This document shows positions 35,383-44,939 of a stretch of 64,000 bases of DNA, piece by piece; position 1 is the stretch's first letter; each line of letters opens with the position of its first letter. The DNA is taken from assembly GCF_004342265.1 (NCBI RefSeq), contig NZ_SMCS01000005.1, forward strand, positions 62,001 through 126,000. Direction: 5' to 3'. Source of the stretch: Luteibacter rhizovicinus. GTDB taxonomy: Bacteria; Pseudomonadota; Gammaproteobacteria; Xanthomonadales; Rhodanobacteraceae. A program made the translations under genes and the position numbers. Below the pieces are notes generated by a model. That model saw only the letters and a program-made list of their open reading frames with translations, was not told the origin of the DNA and searched no databases.

Positions 35383-36435
35383 ATGCTTCTACCGCGCCGT
35401 TTCGCGATCGCCCTGATCATCCTCATGTCCCTTTGTTCGGGCTGCACTTCAGTTCGCTATTACGCGCACGTGGCGCGCGGGCAGACATCGTTGCTGCTCG
35501 ACCGCCGGCCCATCGCGCGCGTCGTAGCCGATCCGGCGACCGATGCGCGCACGGCGGCACGGCTAGGCACCGCCGGGGAAGCGCGCGAGTTCGCGTCGAC
35601 CACGCTGAAGCTGCCGCGCAATCGCAGTTATACCTACTTCGTCGAGCTGAATCGTCCGGCCGTGGTCTGGAACGTTTTCGCCACGCCCGAGCTGTCGCTC
35701 GTTCCCGTAACGCACTGCTTTCCTGTCGCCGGCTGCGTGGCATATCGCGGGTATTTCAGTAAAGACCTCGCCGACGCAGAGGCGAAGCGGCTGCACGACG
35801 AGGGCGACGACGTCTATGTCGGCGATGTGCCCGCGTATTCGACGCTGGGCTGGTTCGCCGATCCCATTCTGAGCAGCATGCTGCGTTGGGACGACGACGA
35901 ACTGGTGGGAACGATATTTCACGAGCTGGCGCACCAGAAGCTATACGTGAAGGACGACACGGCCTTCAACGAGTCGTACGCCAGTTTCGTCGAGGAAGAA
36001 GGCGTGCGGCAGTGGCGACAGGCGAAGGGGCTACCGCCGCCGGACCAGGCGGGCGCCGTGTTGACGAAGGCCTTCACGCAGCAGGTGATGGATCTGCGGG
36101 ACCGGCTCGCGAAACTCTATACGAGCGATATTTCCGTCGAGATGAAGCGTGCGGGGAAGGCGAATGAAATCGTCGATTTCCGGGAGCGCTATGCGGTGTG
36201 GAGAGATACCGAAGGGAAGGGCGATCGTCGTTACGATCGCTGGGTAGCGGCGCCGATCAACAACGCACGGCTTTTGCCCTTCGGGCTTTACGATCAGTGG
36301 ACGGCATCGTTCGCGCGCGTGTTCGCCGATGCGCACGGTGACTGGGACGTGTTCTTCGCCGAGGTGCGGCGGTTGTCCAAGCTGAAGCAGGCGGTGCGCG
36401 ATGAGAAGCTCAAGGCGCTTGCCACCACTCCCTAG
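35383..36435 (+). CDS. putative aminopeptidase, COG4324 family lipoprotein
   Basis: A 350-residue protein with a lipoprotein-type signal (IALIILMSLCSGCTS, Cys20/21 region) and the zinc motif HELAHQ, followed by FNESYASFVEEEGVRQW with the third-ligand Glu. This pattern matches the predicted aminopeptidases of COG4324/DUF2265-like type. It should sit in the envelope facing the periplasm. It starts 24 bp after the Gly-rich lipoprotein gene. Substrate unknown. Confidence 0.72.
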   Translation: MLLPRRFAIALIILMSLCSGCTSVRYYAHVARGQTSLLLDRRPIARVVADPATDARTAARLGTAGEAREFASTTLKLPRNRSYTYFVELNRPAVVWNVFATPELSLVPVTHCFPVAGCVAYRGYFSKDLADAEAKRLHDEGDDVYVGDVPAYSTLGWFADPILSSMLRWDDDELVGTIFHELAHQKLYVKDDTAFNESYASFVEEEGVRQWRQAKGLPPPDQAGAVLTKAFTQQVMDLRDRLAKLYTSDISVEMKRAGKANEIVDFRERYAVWRDTEGKGDRRYDRWVAAPINNARLLPFGLYDQWTASFARVFADAHGDWDVFFAEVRRLSKLKQAVRDEKLKALATTP

Positions 36436-36452
36436 TTTTCCCGTGCGGCGCT

Positions 36453-36597
36453 TCTGTGGAAGCGCACCTGCGCGCGAAAGCCTATGGAACGGCGATGCGA
36501 ATGACCTGCATCGCGAGCCCATCGTCCCGGCTCGCGGTCATCGCGCATAGCGTCATCGCTCCGTTGGCTTTCGTGCGCAAGCGCGCTCCCACAGGCC
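36453..36597. repeat. imperfect inverted repeat, REP family (second copy)
   Basis: TCTGTGGAAGCGCACCTGCGCGCGAAAGCC near 36453 and its near-complement (GGCTTTCGTGCGCAAGCGCGCTCCCACAG) at 36565-36594 flank about 80 bp. Both arms belong to the family of the perfect repeat at 10551-10703 but carry several substitutions. It fills the gap between the convergent peptidase and Old Yellow Enzyme genes. Confidence 0.7.
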
Positions 36598-36621
36598 TCC
36601 TTCAGCTCTGTCGTCCTTACC

Positions 36622-37710
36622 TCAGAGCGCCGGATAATCCGTATAGCCCTCGGCTCCGCCGCCATACAGCGTCGCCGGATTGAGCTTGTTCAGCGGTGCA
36701 CCCTCGCGCAGACGGCGCACCAGATCCGGATTGGAAATAAACGACCGCCCGAAAGCGATCAGGTCCGCGTATCCGCTGGCGAGCGCCGCATTGGCCATAC
36801 CGGTGTCGTAACCGTTGTTAGCCATCCATGTGCCGCCGAAACGCGCACGTAGCGCGGCGTAGTCGAAGGGTTCGACATGGCGGTCGCCACCGGTGGCGCC
36901 TTCGACGACGTGGATATAGGCCAGGCCCAGCGGTGCCAGGTGGTCTACCGCCCGCTCGAAAAGAGCCTGGGGACGGGAGTCGCGGATGTCGTTGGATGGC
37001 GTGACCGGCGAGAAGCGCACGCCCGTGCGGCCGGCGCCGGCGACGCTCGCCACCGCCGCGACCGCCTCGCGGAGCAGGCGCGTCCGGTTGTCGATGCTGC
37101 CGCCCCATGCGTCCTGGCGACGATTGCTGCCGTCGCGCATGAACTGGTCGATCAGGTAGCCATTGGCGGCATGGACTTCCACGCCATCGAACCCCGCGTC
37201 CATCGCCAGCTCGGTGGCGCGGCGGTAGTCGTTGACGAGGCGCGGCATCTCGCCCGCGTCCAGGGCACGAGGCTCGGAGACGTCCTCGAAACCCGCCGCC
37301 GTGAACGTTTTGGTTTTCGCCCGGATCGCCGAAGGCGCCACGGGCTGTTTCCCGCCAGCCTGCAGACTGACGTGCGAGACGCGTCCGACGTGCCACAACT
37401 GCAGCACGATACGGCCGCCGCGCGCATGCACACCGTCCGTCACGGCCTTCCACCCCTTCACCTGGGCGGCGCTGTAGATGCCCGGAGTATCGAGATAGCC
37501 CTGGCCTTCCGGGGAAATCTGCGTGCCCTCGGCGACGATGAGTCCGGCGTCGGCGCGCTGCGCGTAGTACTCGGCCATCAGCGGTGTCGGCACGCGGCCG
37601 GCGCCCGCGCGATCGCGCGTCAGCGGCGCCATCACGATGCGGTTGGCCAGTTCGATATCGCCGGCTCGGGTGGGCTCGAACAGCGAGCGGGATACGGTCG
37701 GATTGCGCAT
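36622..37710 (-). CDS. Old Yellow Enzyme family alkene reductase
   Basis: A 362-residue FMN enzyme of the OYE/NemA type. Motifs are IVMAPLTRDRA (N-terminal strand), GRIVLQLWHVGR, VEVHAANGYLIDQF (His/Asn that bind the carbonyl of the substrate), WGGSIDNRTRLLREAV, and the phosphate-binding IAFGRSFISNPDL near the end. It reduces activated double bonds with NAD(P)H, probably in detoxification of electrophiles. No dedicated regulator is adjacent. Confidence 0.9.
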   Translation of the reverse strand: MRNPTVSRSLFEPTRAGDIELANRIVMAPLTRDRAGAGRVPTPLMAEYYAQRADAGLIVAEGTQISPEGQGYLDTPGIYSAAQVKGWKAVTDGVHARGGRIVLQLWHVGRVSHVSLQAGGKQPVAPSAIRAKTKTFTAAGFEDVSEPRALDAGEMPRLVNDYRRATELAMDAGFDGVEVHAANGYLIDQFMRDGSNRRQDAWGGSIDNRTRLLREAVAAVASVAGAGRTGVRFSPVTPSNDIRDSRPQALFERAVDHLAPLGLAYIHVVEGATGGDRHVEPFDYAALRARFGGTWMANNGYDTGMANAALASGYADLIAFGRSFISNPDLVRRLREGAPLNKLNPATLYGGGAEGYTDYPAL

Positions 37711-37861
37711 GGAGGTGAAGCCTTGGAAGGATGCGGAGTTGCGTACGAGCTGGGTCCCGACGGACCGCTTGCAACCCCCTCAGCGTTCGCGAGAGGAAAC
37801 ACAGCGTCCGGTTCGCTGTTCCCGCCAGATGGCTTCGCGGTGTAAGGTCGGACCCTGCTCA

Positions 37862-39148
37862 ATGGGGAAACACGGCGTGGCGCTTTTCTCTTTCTGGTTC
37901 CGTATCCGCTTCTGGAAGCGGGTCGCGGCGGGTTTCGTGCTTGGCGCGCTGGTGGGCTGGCTGATGGGCCCGGCCGCGCAGACATGGTTCGCGCCGCTGG
38001 GCGAGCTGTATGTCACGCTGATCAAGATGATCGCCGTGCCGCTGGTGTTCTTCGCTGTGTTGCACAGCGTGTCGAGCCTGCATGGCGTAAAGGACGTCGC
38101 CGCCCTGGGTGGCAGGACCTTCGTCTGGTTCGCCATCACGGCGGCGCTGGCGGTCGTGGTGGGCCTGGCGATCGCTCACCTGACGAACCCCGGTCTCGGT
38201 GTCGGCGAACTGACCATGGCCAGCGACTACAAGGTCAGGGTGGTTCCGACGCCCGTACAGGTATTGCTGGATGTGGTTCCCGCCAATCCGTTCCGGGCGC
38301 TGACCGAGGGGAAAATCCTTCAGGTGATCTTCTTCGCCGGCCTGCTCGGGCTTGCGTTGGTGCGCATCGGCGAGAAGTCCTCGCGCTTGCGCGCGCTCGC
38401 CGGCGAGGCCAACGACGCAATGATCCAGGTGACCCGTTTCGTGCTCGAAGTTACGCCGATCGGCACCTTCGGCCTGATCGCGGCCTTGGTGGGCAGCTAC
38501 GGCTTCGCCAAATTGCTGCCGCTGGCCACCTTCGTGGTTACGCTTTACCTGGCCTGCGCCATCCAGATCTTCGTCGTATACGGCGGCTTGCTGATGGCCC
38601 ATCGCCTTAATCCGATCCGGTTTTTCCGCGCGGCGTTCCCCGCCATGCAGGTGGCCTTTACCTCGTCGTCCAGTTTCGCGGCGATGCCGGTCGCGCTGCG
38701 CAGCGTGGTGCACAACATGGGCGTGAAAGAGGAATACGCCGCCTTCGCCGTGCCTCTGGGCGCGAGTATCAAGATGGACGGCTGCGGTGCGATCTACCCG
38801 GCCATCTCATCCGTTTTCATCGCCCAGTACTTCCATCTGAACCTGGATGCCTCGCAATACTTCATCATCCTGCTGGCGTCGGTGCTCGGTTCGTTCGGCA
38901 CGGCGGGCGTGCCCGGGACCGCGATCGTGATGGTCACGCTGGTGCTCAGCTCGGCGGGCCTCCCGCTGGAAGGCATCGGTTATCTGGTCGCCATCGACCG
39001 CATCCTGGACATGATGCGCACGATGACGAACGTCACCGGCCAGATGGTGGTGCCGGTGCTGGTCGCGCGCGAGCGCGGCATTCTCGATGTGGATATCTAT
39101 AACCGCGCGTCGACGAATCTCGGCGTGGAGGAAGGCGAGAACGCCTGA
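37862..39148 (+). CDS. dicarboxylate/amino acid:cation symporter (DAACS family)
   Basis: A 428-residue inner-membrane transporter related to DctA/GltP. Motifs are MIAVPLVFFAVLHSVSSL, FTSSSSFAAMPVAL (the serine-rich re-entrant loop) and IKMDGCGAIYPAISSVFIAQ (the NMDGT-like helix), then GTAGVPGTAIVM. It takes up C4-dicarboxylates or Glu/Asp with Na+ or H+. Start ATG 37862; GTG 37877 is possible. Its stop abuts the stop of the cytochrome gene on the other strand with no gap. Confidence 0.85.
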   Translation: MGKHGVALFSFWFRIRFWKRVAAGFVLGALVGWLMGPAAQTWFAPLGELYVTLIKMIAVPLVFFAVLHSVSSLHGVKDVAALGGRTFVWFAITAALAVVVGLAIAHLTNPGLGVGELTMASDYKVRVVPTPVQVLLDVVPANPFRALTEGKILQVIFFAGLLGLALVRIGEKSSRLRALAGEANDAMIQVTRFVLEVTPIGTFGLIAALVGSYGFAKLLPLATFVVTLYLACAIQIFVVYGGLLMAHRLNPIRFFRAAFPAMQVAFTSSSSFAAMPVALRSVVHNMGVKEEYAAFAVPLGASIKMDGCGAIYPAISSVFIAQYFHLNLDASQYFIILLASVLGSFGTAGVPGTAIVMVTLVLSSAGLPLEGIGYLVAIDRILDMMRTMTNVTGQMVVPVLVARERGILDVDIYNRASTNLGVEEGENA

Positions 39149-39952
39149 CTACGGCCTGGGCCTGCCTGCCATGTGACGCAGGTAGGCGATCAGCGCATCC
39201 AGATCGCCGTCGCTCAGCGTGTCGCGCCCGACGCCGGGCATTCTGCTCTGCGGCCAGCGGCGCAGCGACGAGGGGTCGCGGATCAGCGAACGGAGTGTGT
39301 CTTCGCGGAAGTATTCGGTGGGGCTATGCGGCATGTTCAGATCCGGTCCGAGCTTTGCGTCGCCCTGACCGTTGAGGGTATGGCACGCCAGACAGTAGTG
39401 CTGGAAGACGGCGAAGCCGCGTACCGGGGCGCTGTCGCGAGGCAGCGCGGCATCCGGACGCATGGCGGGAAAACGGCTGGCCGGATCGGTCAGAGTACGG
39501 ATCGATGCGATCTGGTATGGCCATTGTTCCGGACCGATCGAAGCGCGTTCCGGATGCAGCCAGACGAGGTAGAAAGGGCCGCCGCCGGGCTTGTCGTCGC
39601 CGAGCTTCGGCCAGGGTGCCGTCGGCGTTTCCACAGCCAGCCAGGGCTCGGCGCCACGATCGTTCAGCAGTAGAGCGGCTGGAATTTCCGCCGCGAAGCC
39701 GTCCATCGCGACGAATTGCAGATGGGCATCGGGCGACATGTCGCCCAGTAGCGCGCGCAGCGGGACCGCTCGATAGCGCATGGTGCGGTGGTAGGCGATA
39801 TCGCCGGGCACGTCGATCGTCCGTATGTCGGAGCGCCCGAGCAGGGTGGCCGTATCGAATGTGCGCCGGCCGTGGCCGGTGTCGATCTCCAGCGTGGCGG
39901 CCAAAGCGGTGGTCGCGACCAGCGACAGAATGATTCCCAGCAAAGCACGCAC
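39149..39952 (-). CDS. c-type cytochrome with N-terminal sulfite-oxidase-fold-like domain
   Basis: A 267-residue periplasmic protein. Signal peptide 1-18 (ends ALA). Residues 20-160 resemble the oxidoreductase molybdopterin fold (VPGDIAYHRTMRYRAVPLRALL, AMDGFAAEIP, PFYLVWL) but show no Cys for Mo. The C-terminal domain is cytochrome c: CLACH (Cys187, Cys190, His191) with Met238 in SRMPG as likely sixth ligand. The start is GTG 39952 with AGGGAAAA upstream; a longer frame to 40051 is not signal-like. Probably an electron carrier or sensor; partner unknown. Confidence 0.75.
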   Translation of the reverse strand: MRALLGIILSLVATTALAATLEIDTGHGRRTFDTATLLGRSDIRTIDVPGDIAYHRTMRYRAVPLRALLGDMSPDAHLQFVAMDGFAAEIPAALLLNDRGAEPWLAVETPTAPWPKLGDDKPGGGPFYLVWLHPERASIGPEQWPYQIASIRTLTDPASRFPAMRPDAALPRDSAPVRGFAVFQHYCLACHTLNGQGDAKLGPDLNMPHSPTEYFREDTLRSLIRDPSSLRRWPQSRMPGVGRDTLSDGDLDALIAYLRHMAGRPRP

Positions 39953-40049
39953 GGCGTTTTCCCTGTCTGCACGTAATCCGGTCACGTACTCTGGATTATC
40001 GTCTATTACGCCCCATATCGCGTGCGTTACGTACGCAAAGAGTCCAGCC

Positions 40050-40433
40050 ATGGCAGACAGCGCCGTCCCTCAGTTCTTCGACCGGTTCCCGATGCAGCGC
40101 ATCGCCGATGTCGATCTGGACGCCAATCTTGGCGTCGACGACAACCGCATCGCGATCCTGTTCCTGTGGGGGCGCGACTGCCCCAACTGCGATATCGCGA
40201 AGCGGTCGATGCTGCTGACGCCGGAACGATTCGAATGGCCCGGCGTGCGCTGGCTTCACGACAACGTATACGACGATCCGCGCATGGGGACACGCTTCGG
40301 TCTGCATGGCATTCCGGCGTTCTTCCTGTTCCATCGCGGCAGGAAGCTCGGCCGGATCACGGCGTGGCCTGGAACCGATGCATTCGTGGATGCCGTGAAC
40401 AAACAGATTGCCGCGACGGGGGCCACCGTATGA
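40050..40433 (+). CDS. thioredoxin-like protein
   Basis: A 127-residue cytosolic protein with a thioredoxin fold. [11 protein letters not shown] carries the active site CPNC (Cys44, Cys47), and [19 protein letters not shown] has the cis-Pro and the strand after it. The CPNC site is unusual (thioredoxin is CGPC). No signal peptide. Translationally coupled to pncB by ATGA. Confidence 0.78.
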   Translation: MADSAVPQFFDRFPMQRIADVDLDANLGVDDNRIAILFLWGRDCPNCDIAKRSMLLTPERFEWPGVRWLHDNVYDDPRMGTRFGLHGIPAFFLFHRGRKLGRITAWPGTDAFVDAVNKQIAATGATV

Positions 40434-41602
40434 TCGTCCGTTCGCTGCTGGATACCGACCTCTACAAGTTCTCGATGATGCAGGTGGTACTGCACCAGTA
40501 TCCGGCGGCGCAGGTGGAATACCGTTTCAAGTGCCGCACGCCGGATGTGGACCTGGTGCCGTACATCGAAAAAATCCGCGAGGAAATCGATGCGCTGTGC
40601 ACGCTGCGCTTTACCGACGACGAGCTGGCGTACATGCGCAGCCAGCGCTTCCTGAGCAGCGACTTCGTCGATTTTCTCGGCCTGTTCCACCTCAACGCGA
40701 AGTACGTCAGCGTCGAGCCGTCGGCGAAAGGCAATGGCGAGATCGAGATCGCCATCGCTGGCCCGTGGCTGCATACGATCATGTTCGAGGTGCCGATCCT
40801 GGCCATCGTCAACGAGATCTATTTCTCGGCACGGTATCCGGATATGGATCTGGCCGAGGGACGCAGGCGCCTTCGCGCGAAGATCGAACTGCTTCGCGAT
40901 ACGGACGGTTACGAAACCTGCCGTATTGCCGATTACGGCACGCGCCGTCGTTTCTCGCGAGCCTGGCACGACGAAATGCTGACGATCCTGAAGGACGAAC
41001 TCGGCCGGCAACTGGCGGGCACCAGCAATGTATGGCTCGCCATGCGGCATGGTCTCGTTCCGTTGGGCAGCATGGCGCACGAATTCCTGCAGGCATTCCA
41101 GTCGCTCGGTCCGCGCCTGCGCGATTCGCAAGTGGCGGCTTTCGAAGGCTGGGCGAAGGAGTATCGCGGCGACCTGGGTATCGCGCTATCGGACGTCTAC
41201 GGACTGGATACCTTCCTGCGCGATTTCGACATGTATTTCTGCAAGCTGTTCGATGGCGCGCGGCACGATTCGGGCGAGCCGTTCCAGTGGGGCGAACGGG
41301 TGCTGGCGCATTACGTGGCGAACCGCGTCGATCCGCGTACGAAGACGCTGGTCTTCAGCGATGGGCTGGATATTCCGCGAGTCATGAAGCTCTACGCGCA
41401 TTTCCGCGGGCGCTGTCAGCTTGCCTTTGGCGTGGGCACGAACCTCACGAACGACGTCGGGCCCGATGCGTTGCAGGTCGTTATCAAGATGGTTCGCTGC
41501 AACGGGCAGCCGGTAGCGAAGCTTTCCGATACGCCGGGGAAGAATATGAGCGACGACGTGGAGTACGTGGCGTATCTGCGGCGGGTGTTCGATATTGCGT
41601 GA
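40430..41602 (+). CDS. pncB: nicotinate phosphoribosyltransferase
   Basis: A 390-residue enzyme that joins nicotinate and PRPP to nicotinate mononucleotide in NAD salvage, with ATP hydrolysis. Motifs are [44 protein letters not shown] (with the phosphorylated His region), [23 protein letters not shown] and GVGTNLTND. Length fits PncB. It begins inside the stop of the thioredoxin-like gene. A 19-bp-arm hairpin follows. Confidence 0.92.
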   Translation: MIVRSLLDTDLYKFSMMQVVLHQYPAAQVEYRFKCRTPDVDLVPYIEKIREEIDALCTLRFTDDELAYMRSQRFLSSDFVDFLGLFHLNAKYVSVEPSAKGNGEIEIAIAGPWLHTIMFEVPILAIVNEIYFSARYPDMDLAEGRRRLRAKIELLRDTDGYETCRIADYGTRRRFSRAWHDEMLTILKDELGRQLAGTSNVWLAMRHGLVPLGSMAHEFLQAFQSLGPRLRDSQVAAFEGWAKEYRGDLGIALSDVYGLDTFLRDFDMYFCKLFDGARHDSGEPFQWGERVLAHYVANRVDPRTKTLVFSDGLDIPRVMKLYAHFRGRCQLAFGVGTNLTNDVGPDALQVVIKMVRCNGQPVAKLSDTPGKNMSDDVEYVAYLRRVFDIA

Positions 41603-41646
41603 GCGAGGATATCTCGCTTCGCTGGCTGCTCGTTATGGCACGACGA

Positions 41647-41688
41647 CCCTCATCGTCGTTCCGGCGCACGCCGGAATGACGATGAGGG
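41647..41688. terminator. REP-like hairpin, bidirectional, between pncB and metQ
   Basis: Arms 41647-41665 and 41670-41688 pair at 18 of 19 positions around GCAC. The core TTCCGGCGCACGCCGGAA matches the repeat at 12988-13025. It lies between the convergent pncB and metQ genes, where it can end or protect both transcripts. No T-tract. Confidence 0.7.
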
Positions 41689-41731
41689 TGAATGCGAGGA
41701 TGACCGAAGCGGACGTCGTACCTGCGTCGGT

Positions 41732-42532
41732 TCAGAACGCCGGCAGCACCGCCCCGTGATACGTCTTCTCGATAAACGCCTTCACTTCCGGACTCGTCAG
41801 CGCCTTCGCCAGCTTCTGCACACGCGGGTCGTCCTTGTTGTCCGGGCGCGCCACGAGGAAGTTCACGTACGGGGAATCCTTGTCCTCGATCAGCAGCGCA
41901 TCCTTGACCGGATTCAGATTCGCCGCGAGCGCATAGTTCGTATTGATCAGCGCCAGATCCACTTCGTCCAGCACGCGCGGCAACATCGCCGCTTCCAGCT
42001 CGCGGAAGGCCAGATGCTTCGGATTCGTGGCGATGTCCTTCAGCGTGGCCAGGCGATCGTTGGGATTCTTCAGCGTGATCAGGCCATGGCTGGCGAGCAG
42101 CAATAGCGCGCGGCTGTTGTTGCTGGGATCGTTCGGGATGACGACGTTGGCGCCGTCGGGAAGCTGGTCGATCGACTTGTACTTGCGCGAATAGGCGCCG
42201 AACGGCTCGATGTGTACACCGACGACCTTGACCAGATCGGTCTTGTGGTCGCGGTTGTAGGAGTCGAGGTAGGGCTCGGTCTGGAAGAAGTTGACGTCGA
42301 TCTGCTTCTGCGCGACCTGCGTGTTCGGCTGCACGTAGTCGGTGAAGACCTTGATGTCGAGATCCACGCCTTGCTGGGCAAGCAGGGGCTTGATCTCCTT
42401 GAGAATTTCCGCGTGCGGCACCGGCGTCGCGGCGACGGACAGGTGCGTGCTCTCGGCGGCCTTGTCGCCACCGGAACAGCCGGCGGCGATCAGCACGACG
42501 GCGGCGACGAACGGGGCGATAAGCTTCTTCAT
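41732..42532 (-). CDS. metQ: methionine ABC transporter substrate-binding lipoprotein MetQ
   Basis: A 266-residue lipoprotein: signal MKKLIAPFVAAVVLIAAGC with Cys19. The mature part is the NlpA/MetQ fold (HAEILKEIKPLLAQQGVDLDIK, NFFQTEPYLD, VVIPNDPSNNSRALLLL, EVDLALINTNYA). It binds D- and L-methionine and delivers them to MetI/MetN. Third gene of the metNIQ operon, 67 bp after metI. Start at 42532 because the signal begins there. Confidence 0.93.
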   Translation of the reverse strand: MKKLIAPFVAAVVLIAAGCSGGDKAAESTHLSVAATPVPHAEILKEIKPLLAQQGVDLDIKVFTDYVQPNTQVAQKQIDVNFFQTEPYLDSYNRDHKTDLVKVVGVHIEPFGAYSRKYKSIDQLPDGANVVIPNDPSNNSRALLLLASHGLITLKNPNDRLATLKDIATNPKHLAFRELEAAMLPRVLDEVDLALINTNYALAANLNPVKDALLIEDKDSPYVNFLVARPDNKDDPRVQKLAKALTSPEVKAFIEKTYHGAVLPAF

Positions 42533-42599
42533 GAGGCGTCCTGGCGAATGCTGCGGTGCGTCAGCATAGACGTCCATACGCCCGGATGCAAAGAGTGGG

Positions 42600-43277
42600 T
42601 TATCTCCGCGAATACCGTTGCACGAGATGGTCCCCGAGCATCTGCAGGATCTGCACCAGAACGATCAGCAGGGTCACGGTGACCAGCATGTAGTCCGGCT
42701 TGTAGCCGTTGTAGCCATATTGGTAGGCGAGGGCGCCCAGGCCGCCGGCACCGACAATGCCGCCCATGGCCGTATAGCCCACCAGCGCCACGGCCGTGAC
42801 GGTGGCGCTGGCGATAAGACCGGCCCGGGCTTCGGGCAGCAGCACGCGACGCACGATCTGCCAGGTGGTGGCACCCATGGCCTGACTGGCCTCGATCACC
42901 CCACGGTCGACTTCGCGCAAAGCGGTTTCGACCAGCCGGGCGAAGAACGGCGCCGCGCCGATGACCAGCGGCACGATCGCTCCGCGAATGCCGATGCTGA
43001 CGCCCGTGAGCGCCTTGGTCAGCGGAATCAGCAGGATCATCAGGATGATGAACGGAACGGAGCGCAGGACGTTCACCAGCAGCGACATCACGCCGTACAG
43101 GCGCGGCTTCGCATGCAGCTGTCCACGCGCGGTAAGGAACAGGGACACGCCCAGCGGAAGGCCGGTAGCGACGGTGAACAGCAGCGAGCCGCCCAGCATG
43201 ACCAGGGTATCGAGGCAGGCCTGCGCGATCTCCACCCAGTCGATATTCGGAAACAGGCTATGCAGGAAGGGATTCAT
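42600..43277 (-). CDS. metI: methionine ABC transporter permease MetI
   Basis: A 225-residue membrane protein with about five helices. The EAA-type coupling loop is [25 protein letters not shown]; family motifs are [20 protein letters not shown] and [23 protein letters not shown]. Imports methionine with MetN and MetQ. Its ATG lies in the metN stop (ATGA). Confidence 0.93.
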   Translation of the reverse strand: MNPFLHSLFPNIDWVEIAQACLDTLVMLGGSLLFTVATGLPLGVSLFLTARGQLHAKPRLYGVMSLLVNVLRSVPFIILMILLIPLTKALTGVSIGIRGAIVPLVIGAAPFFARLVETALREVDRGVIEASQAMGATTWQIVRRVLLPEARAGLIASATVTAVALVGYTAMGGIVGAGGLGALAYQYGYNGYKPDYMLVTVTLLIVLVQILQMLGDHLVQRYSRR

Positions 43278-44269
43278 CGTGCGATGTCCTCGATGTCGAC
43301 GCCGGCGCTACGCAGTTGTTCCAGCGCGGCTTCGAGGTTGTCGCCGCGCATGGCGAGCGTCAGCTGGCCGTACGGCATGCTCTTGATGCGTTCGATACGA
43401 CCGGCAAGCAGGTTGTATTCGACACCCGTGTCGCGCACCACTTGCGAAAGCAGCGGCGCGTAGGTGGTGTCGCCACGGAACGACAGGCGGAACAACCGCC
43501 CCGTCACGCCCGAGTAGTCGGGACCGCGGCCTTCTTCGTGCTCGGCTTCGGCGACGAAACGGCGCGTGGTGGGATGCTGCGGATGCAGGAACACATCGGC
43601 CACGCTGCCGGACTCCACGACGCGCCCGGCATCCAGTACCGCCACGCGGTCGCACACGCGACGGATGACGTCCATTTCGTGTGTGATGAGTACGATGGTG
43701 AGCCCGAGCTTTTCGTTGATGTCCGCCAGCAGCTCAAGTACCGAGGCCGTCGTCTGCGGATCGAGCGCGCTGGTCGCTTCGTCGCAGAGGAGGATTTCGG
43801 GTTTGCTGGCCAGGGCGCGTGCGATACCTACGCGCTGCTTCTGGCCGCCGGAAAGCTGGGCCGGATATTTGTCGGCATGCTCGCTGAGACCGACCAGTGC
43901 CAGCAACTCGCGGACCCGGCCAGCGGTATCCGCATGTCCGTGCAGTTCCAGTGGGAACGCCACGTTCTGCGCGACGGTGCGCGAGGACAGCAGGTTGAAG
44001 TGCTGGAAGATCATGCCGATGCGACGGCGCAACCCGCGCAGCTCGGCGCCCTCGGCATGCGTCACGTCCTTGCCGGAGACGAAGACCTGGCCCGAACTGG
44101 GCCGCTCCAGCAGGTTGATCAGCCGCAGCAGGGTCGACTTGCCGGCCCCGGAATGGCCGATGATGCCGAAGACTTCGCCCGGCGCGATCTCGAGGTCGAC
44201 CGGATGCAGCGCGGACACGTCCGCTCCGTTGACCCGGTAGGATTTGGTGACGGCGGCGAATCGGATCAC
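43274..44269 (-). CDS. metN: methionine ABC transporter ATP-binding protein MetN
   Basis: A 331-residue ATPase. Walker [11 protein letters not shown]-loop FQHFNLL, signature [15 protein letters not shown], Walker [13 protein letters not shown] and H-loop ITHEMD are all present. A C-terminal NIL (ACT-like) domain follows (from about 260), which in E. coli binds methionine and inhibits transport. The start is GTG 44269; the frame stays open far upstream but the rest is not MetN. No MetJ box or SAM riboswitch was recognised in the 105-bp gap shared with gpx. Confidence 0.93.
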   Translation of the reverse strand: MIRFAAVTKSYRVNGADVSALHPVDLEIAPGEVFGIIGHSGAGKSTLLRLINLLERPSSGQVFVSGKDVTHAEGAELRGLRRRIGMIFQHFNLLSSRTVAQNVAFPLELHGHADTAGRVRELLALVGLSEHADKYPAQLSGGQKQRVGIARALASKPEILLCDEATSALDPQTTASVLELLADINEKLGLTIVLITHEMDVIRRVCDRVAVLDAGRVVESGSVADVFLHPQHPTTRRFVAEAEHEEGRGPDYSGVTGRLFRLSFRGDTTYAPLLSQVVRDTGVEYNLLAGRIERIKSMPYGQLTLAMRGDNLEAALEQLRSAGVDIEDIAR

Positions 44270-44338
44270 GAGCGGGTGGGGCCTTCGGTCAAAACCAGGC
44301 TGGGAGTGTACCGGACGAGACCCGCCCGGGATCATGCG

Positions 44339-44344
44339 TACAAT
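44339..44344 (+). promoter_or_regulatory. candidate -10 element for gpx
   Basis: TACAAT 31 bp before the gpx start. No clear -35 at 16-18 bp. It lies in the 105-bp divergent gap between metN and gpx. Confidence 0.35.
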
Positions 44345-44374
44345 GTCCGGACGCCCTCTGGAGGTCCTGAGACG

Positions 44375-44857
44375 ATGACGAGCATCTACGATTTTTCGGC
44401 CCGCGATATCGACGGCAACGAACGTTCGCTGGCCGAATTCCGCGGCAAGCCTCTCCTCGTGGTGAACGTGGCCTCCAAATGCGGTTTCACCCCGCAGTAC
44501 ACCGGGCTGGAGGCGCTTTACAAGGAATGGCACGAGCGTGGCTTCGAAGTCCTGGGTTTTCCTTGCGACCAGTTCGGTCATCAGGAGCCCGGTAACGAGG
44601 AAGAGATCAAGAATTTCTGCTCGCTGACCTACGAGGTCAGCTTTCCGATGTTTTCCAAGGTCGACGTCAACGGCGACAAAGCCCACCCGCTTTATCGCTG
44701 GCTGAAGCACGAAGGCAAGGGCATTCTGGGCAGCGAAGCGATCAAGTGGAACTTCACGAAGTTCCTGGTCGACAAGGACGGGCAGGTCGTCAAGCGTTAT
44801 GCGCCGACCGATACGCCGGAGAAGATCGGGAAGGATTTGCCGAAGGTGGTGGGCTAA
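44375..44857 (+). CDS. glutathione peroxidase family protein
   Basis: A 160-residue cytosolic peroxidase. [12 protein letters not shown] has the peroxidatic Cys36, [12 protein letters not shown] has the Gln and a second Cys that could be the resolving one, and [11 protein letters not shown] has the Trp/Asn of the catalytic tetrad. Bacterial members often use thioredoxin rather than glutathione. A REP-type hairpin follows the stop. Confidence 0.9.
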   Translation: MTSIYDFSARDIDGNERSLAEFRGKPLLVVNVASKCGFTPQYTGLEALYKEWHERGFEVLGFPCDQFGHQEPGNEEEIKNFCSLTYEVSFPMFSKVDVNGDKAHPLYRWLKHEGKGILGSEAIKWNFTKFLVDKDGQVVKRYAPTDTPEKIGKDLPKVVG

Positions 44858-44866
44858 GGCAAGCAC

Positions 44867-44939
44867 CCATCGCGCGCAGGCGCGCTCCCACAGAGAGCAT
44901 CGGTGACGCTTTCTGTTGGCGCGCGTCTGCGCGCGATGG
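44867..44939. repeat. REP-family hairpin (third copy)
   Basis: Arms about 44867-44898 (CCATCGCGCGCAGGCGCGCT...) and 44908-44939 pair imperfectly. The core CGCAGGCGCGCTCCCACAGAGAG is identical to one arm of the perfect repeat at 10665-10703. It lies exactly between the convergent gpx and dacB stops. Confidence 0.7.

Noticed and set aside
37637-37861. Longer start for the dicarboxylate symporter
   Set aside because: The extra 75 residues are Arg/Ser-rich, overlap the divergent gene start and are not part of the family.
44270-44374. Search for a SAM riboswitch or MetJ box before metN
   Set aside because: No consensus stem arrangement or AGACGTCT-type repeat was seen.
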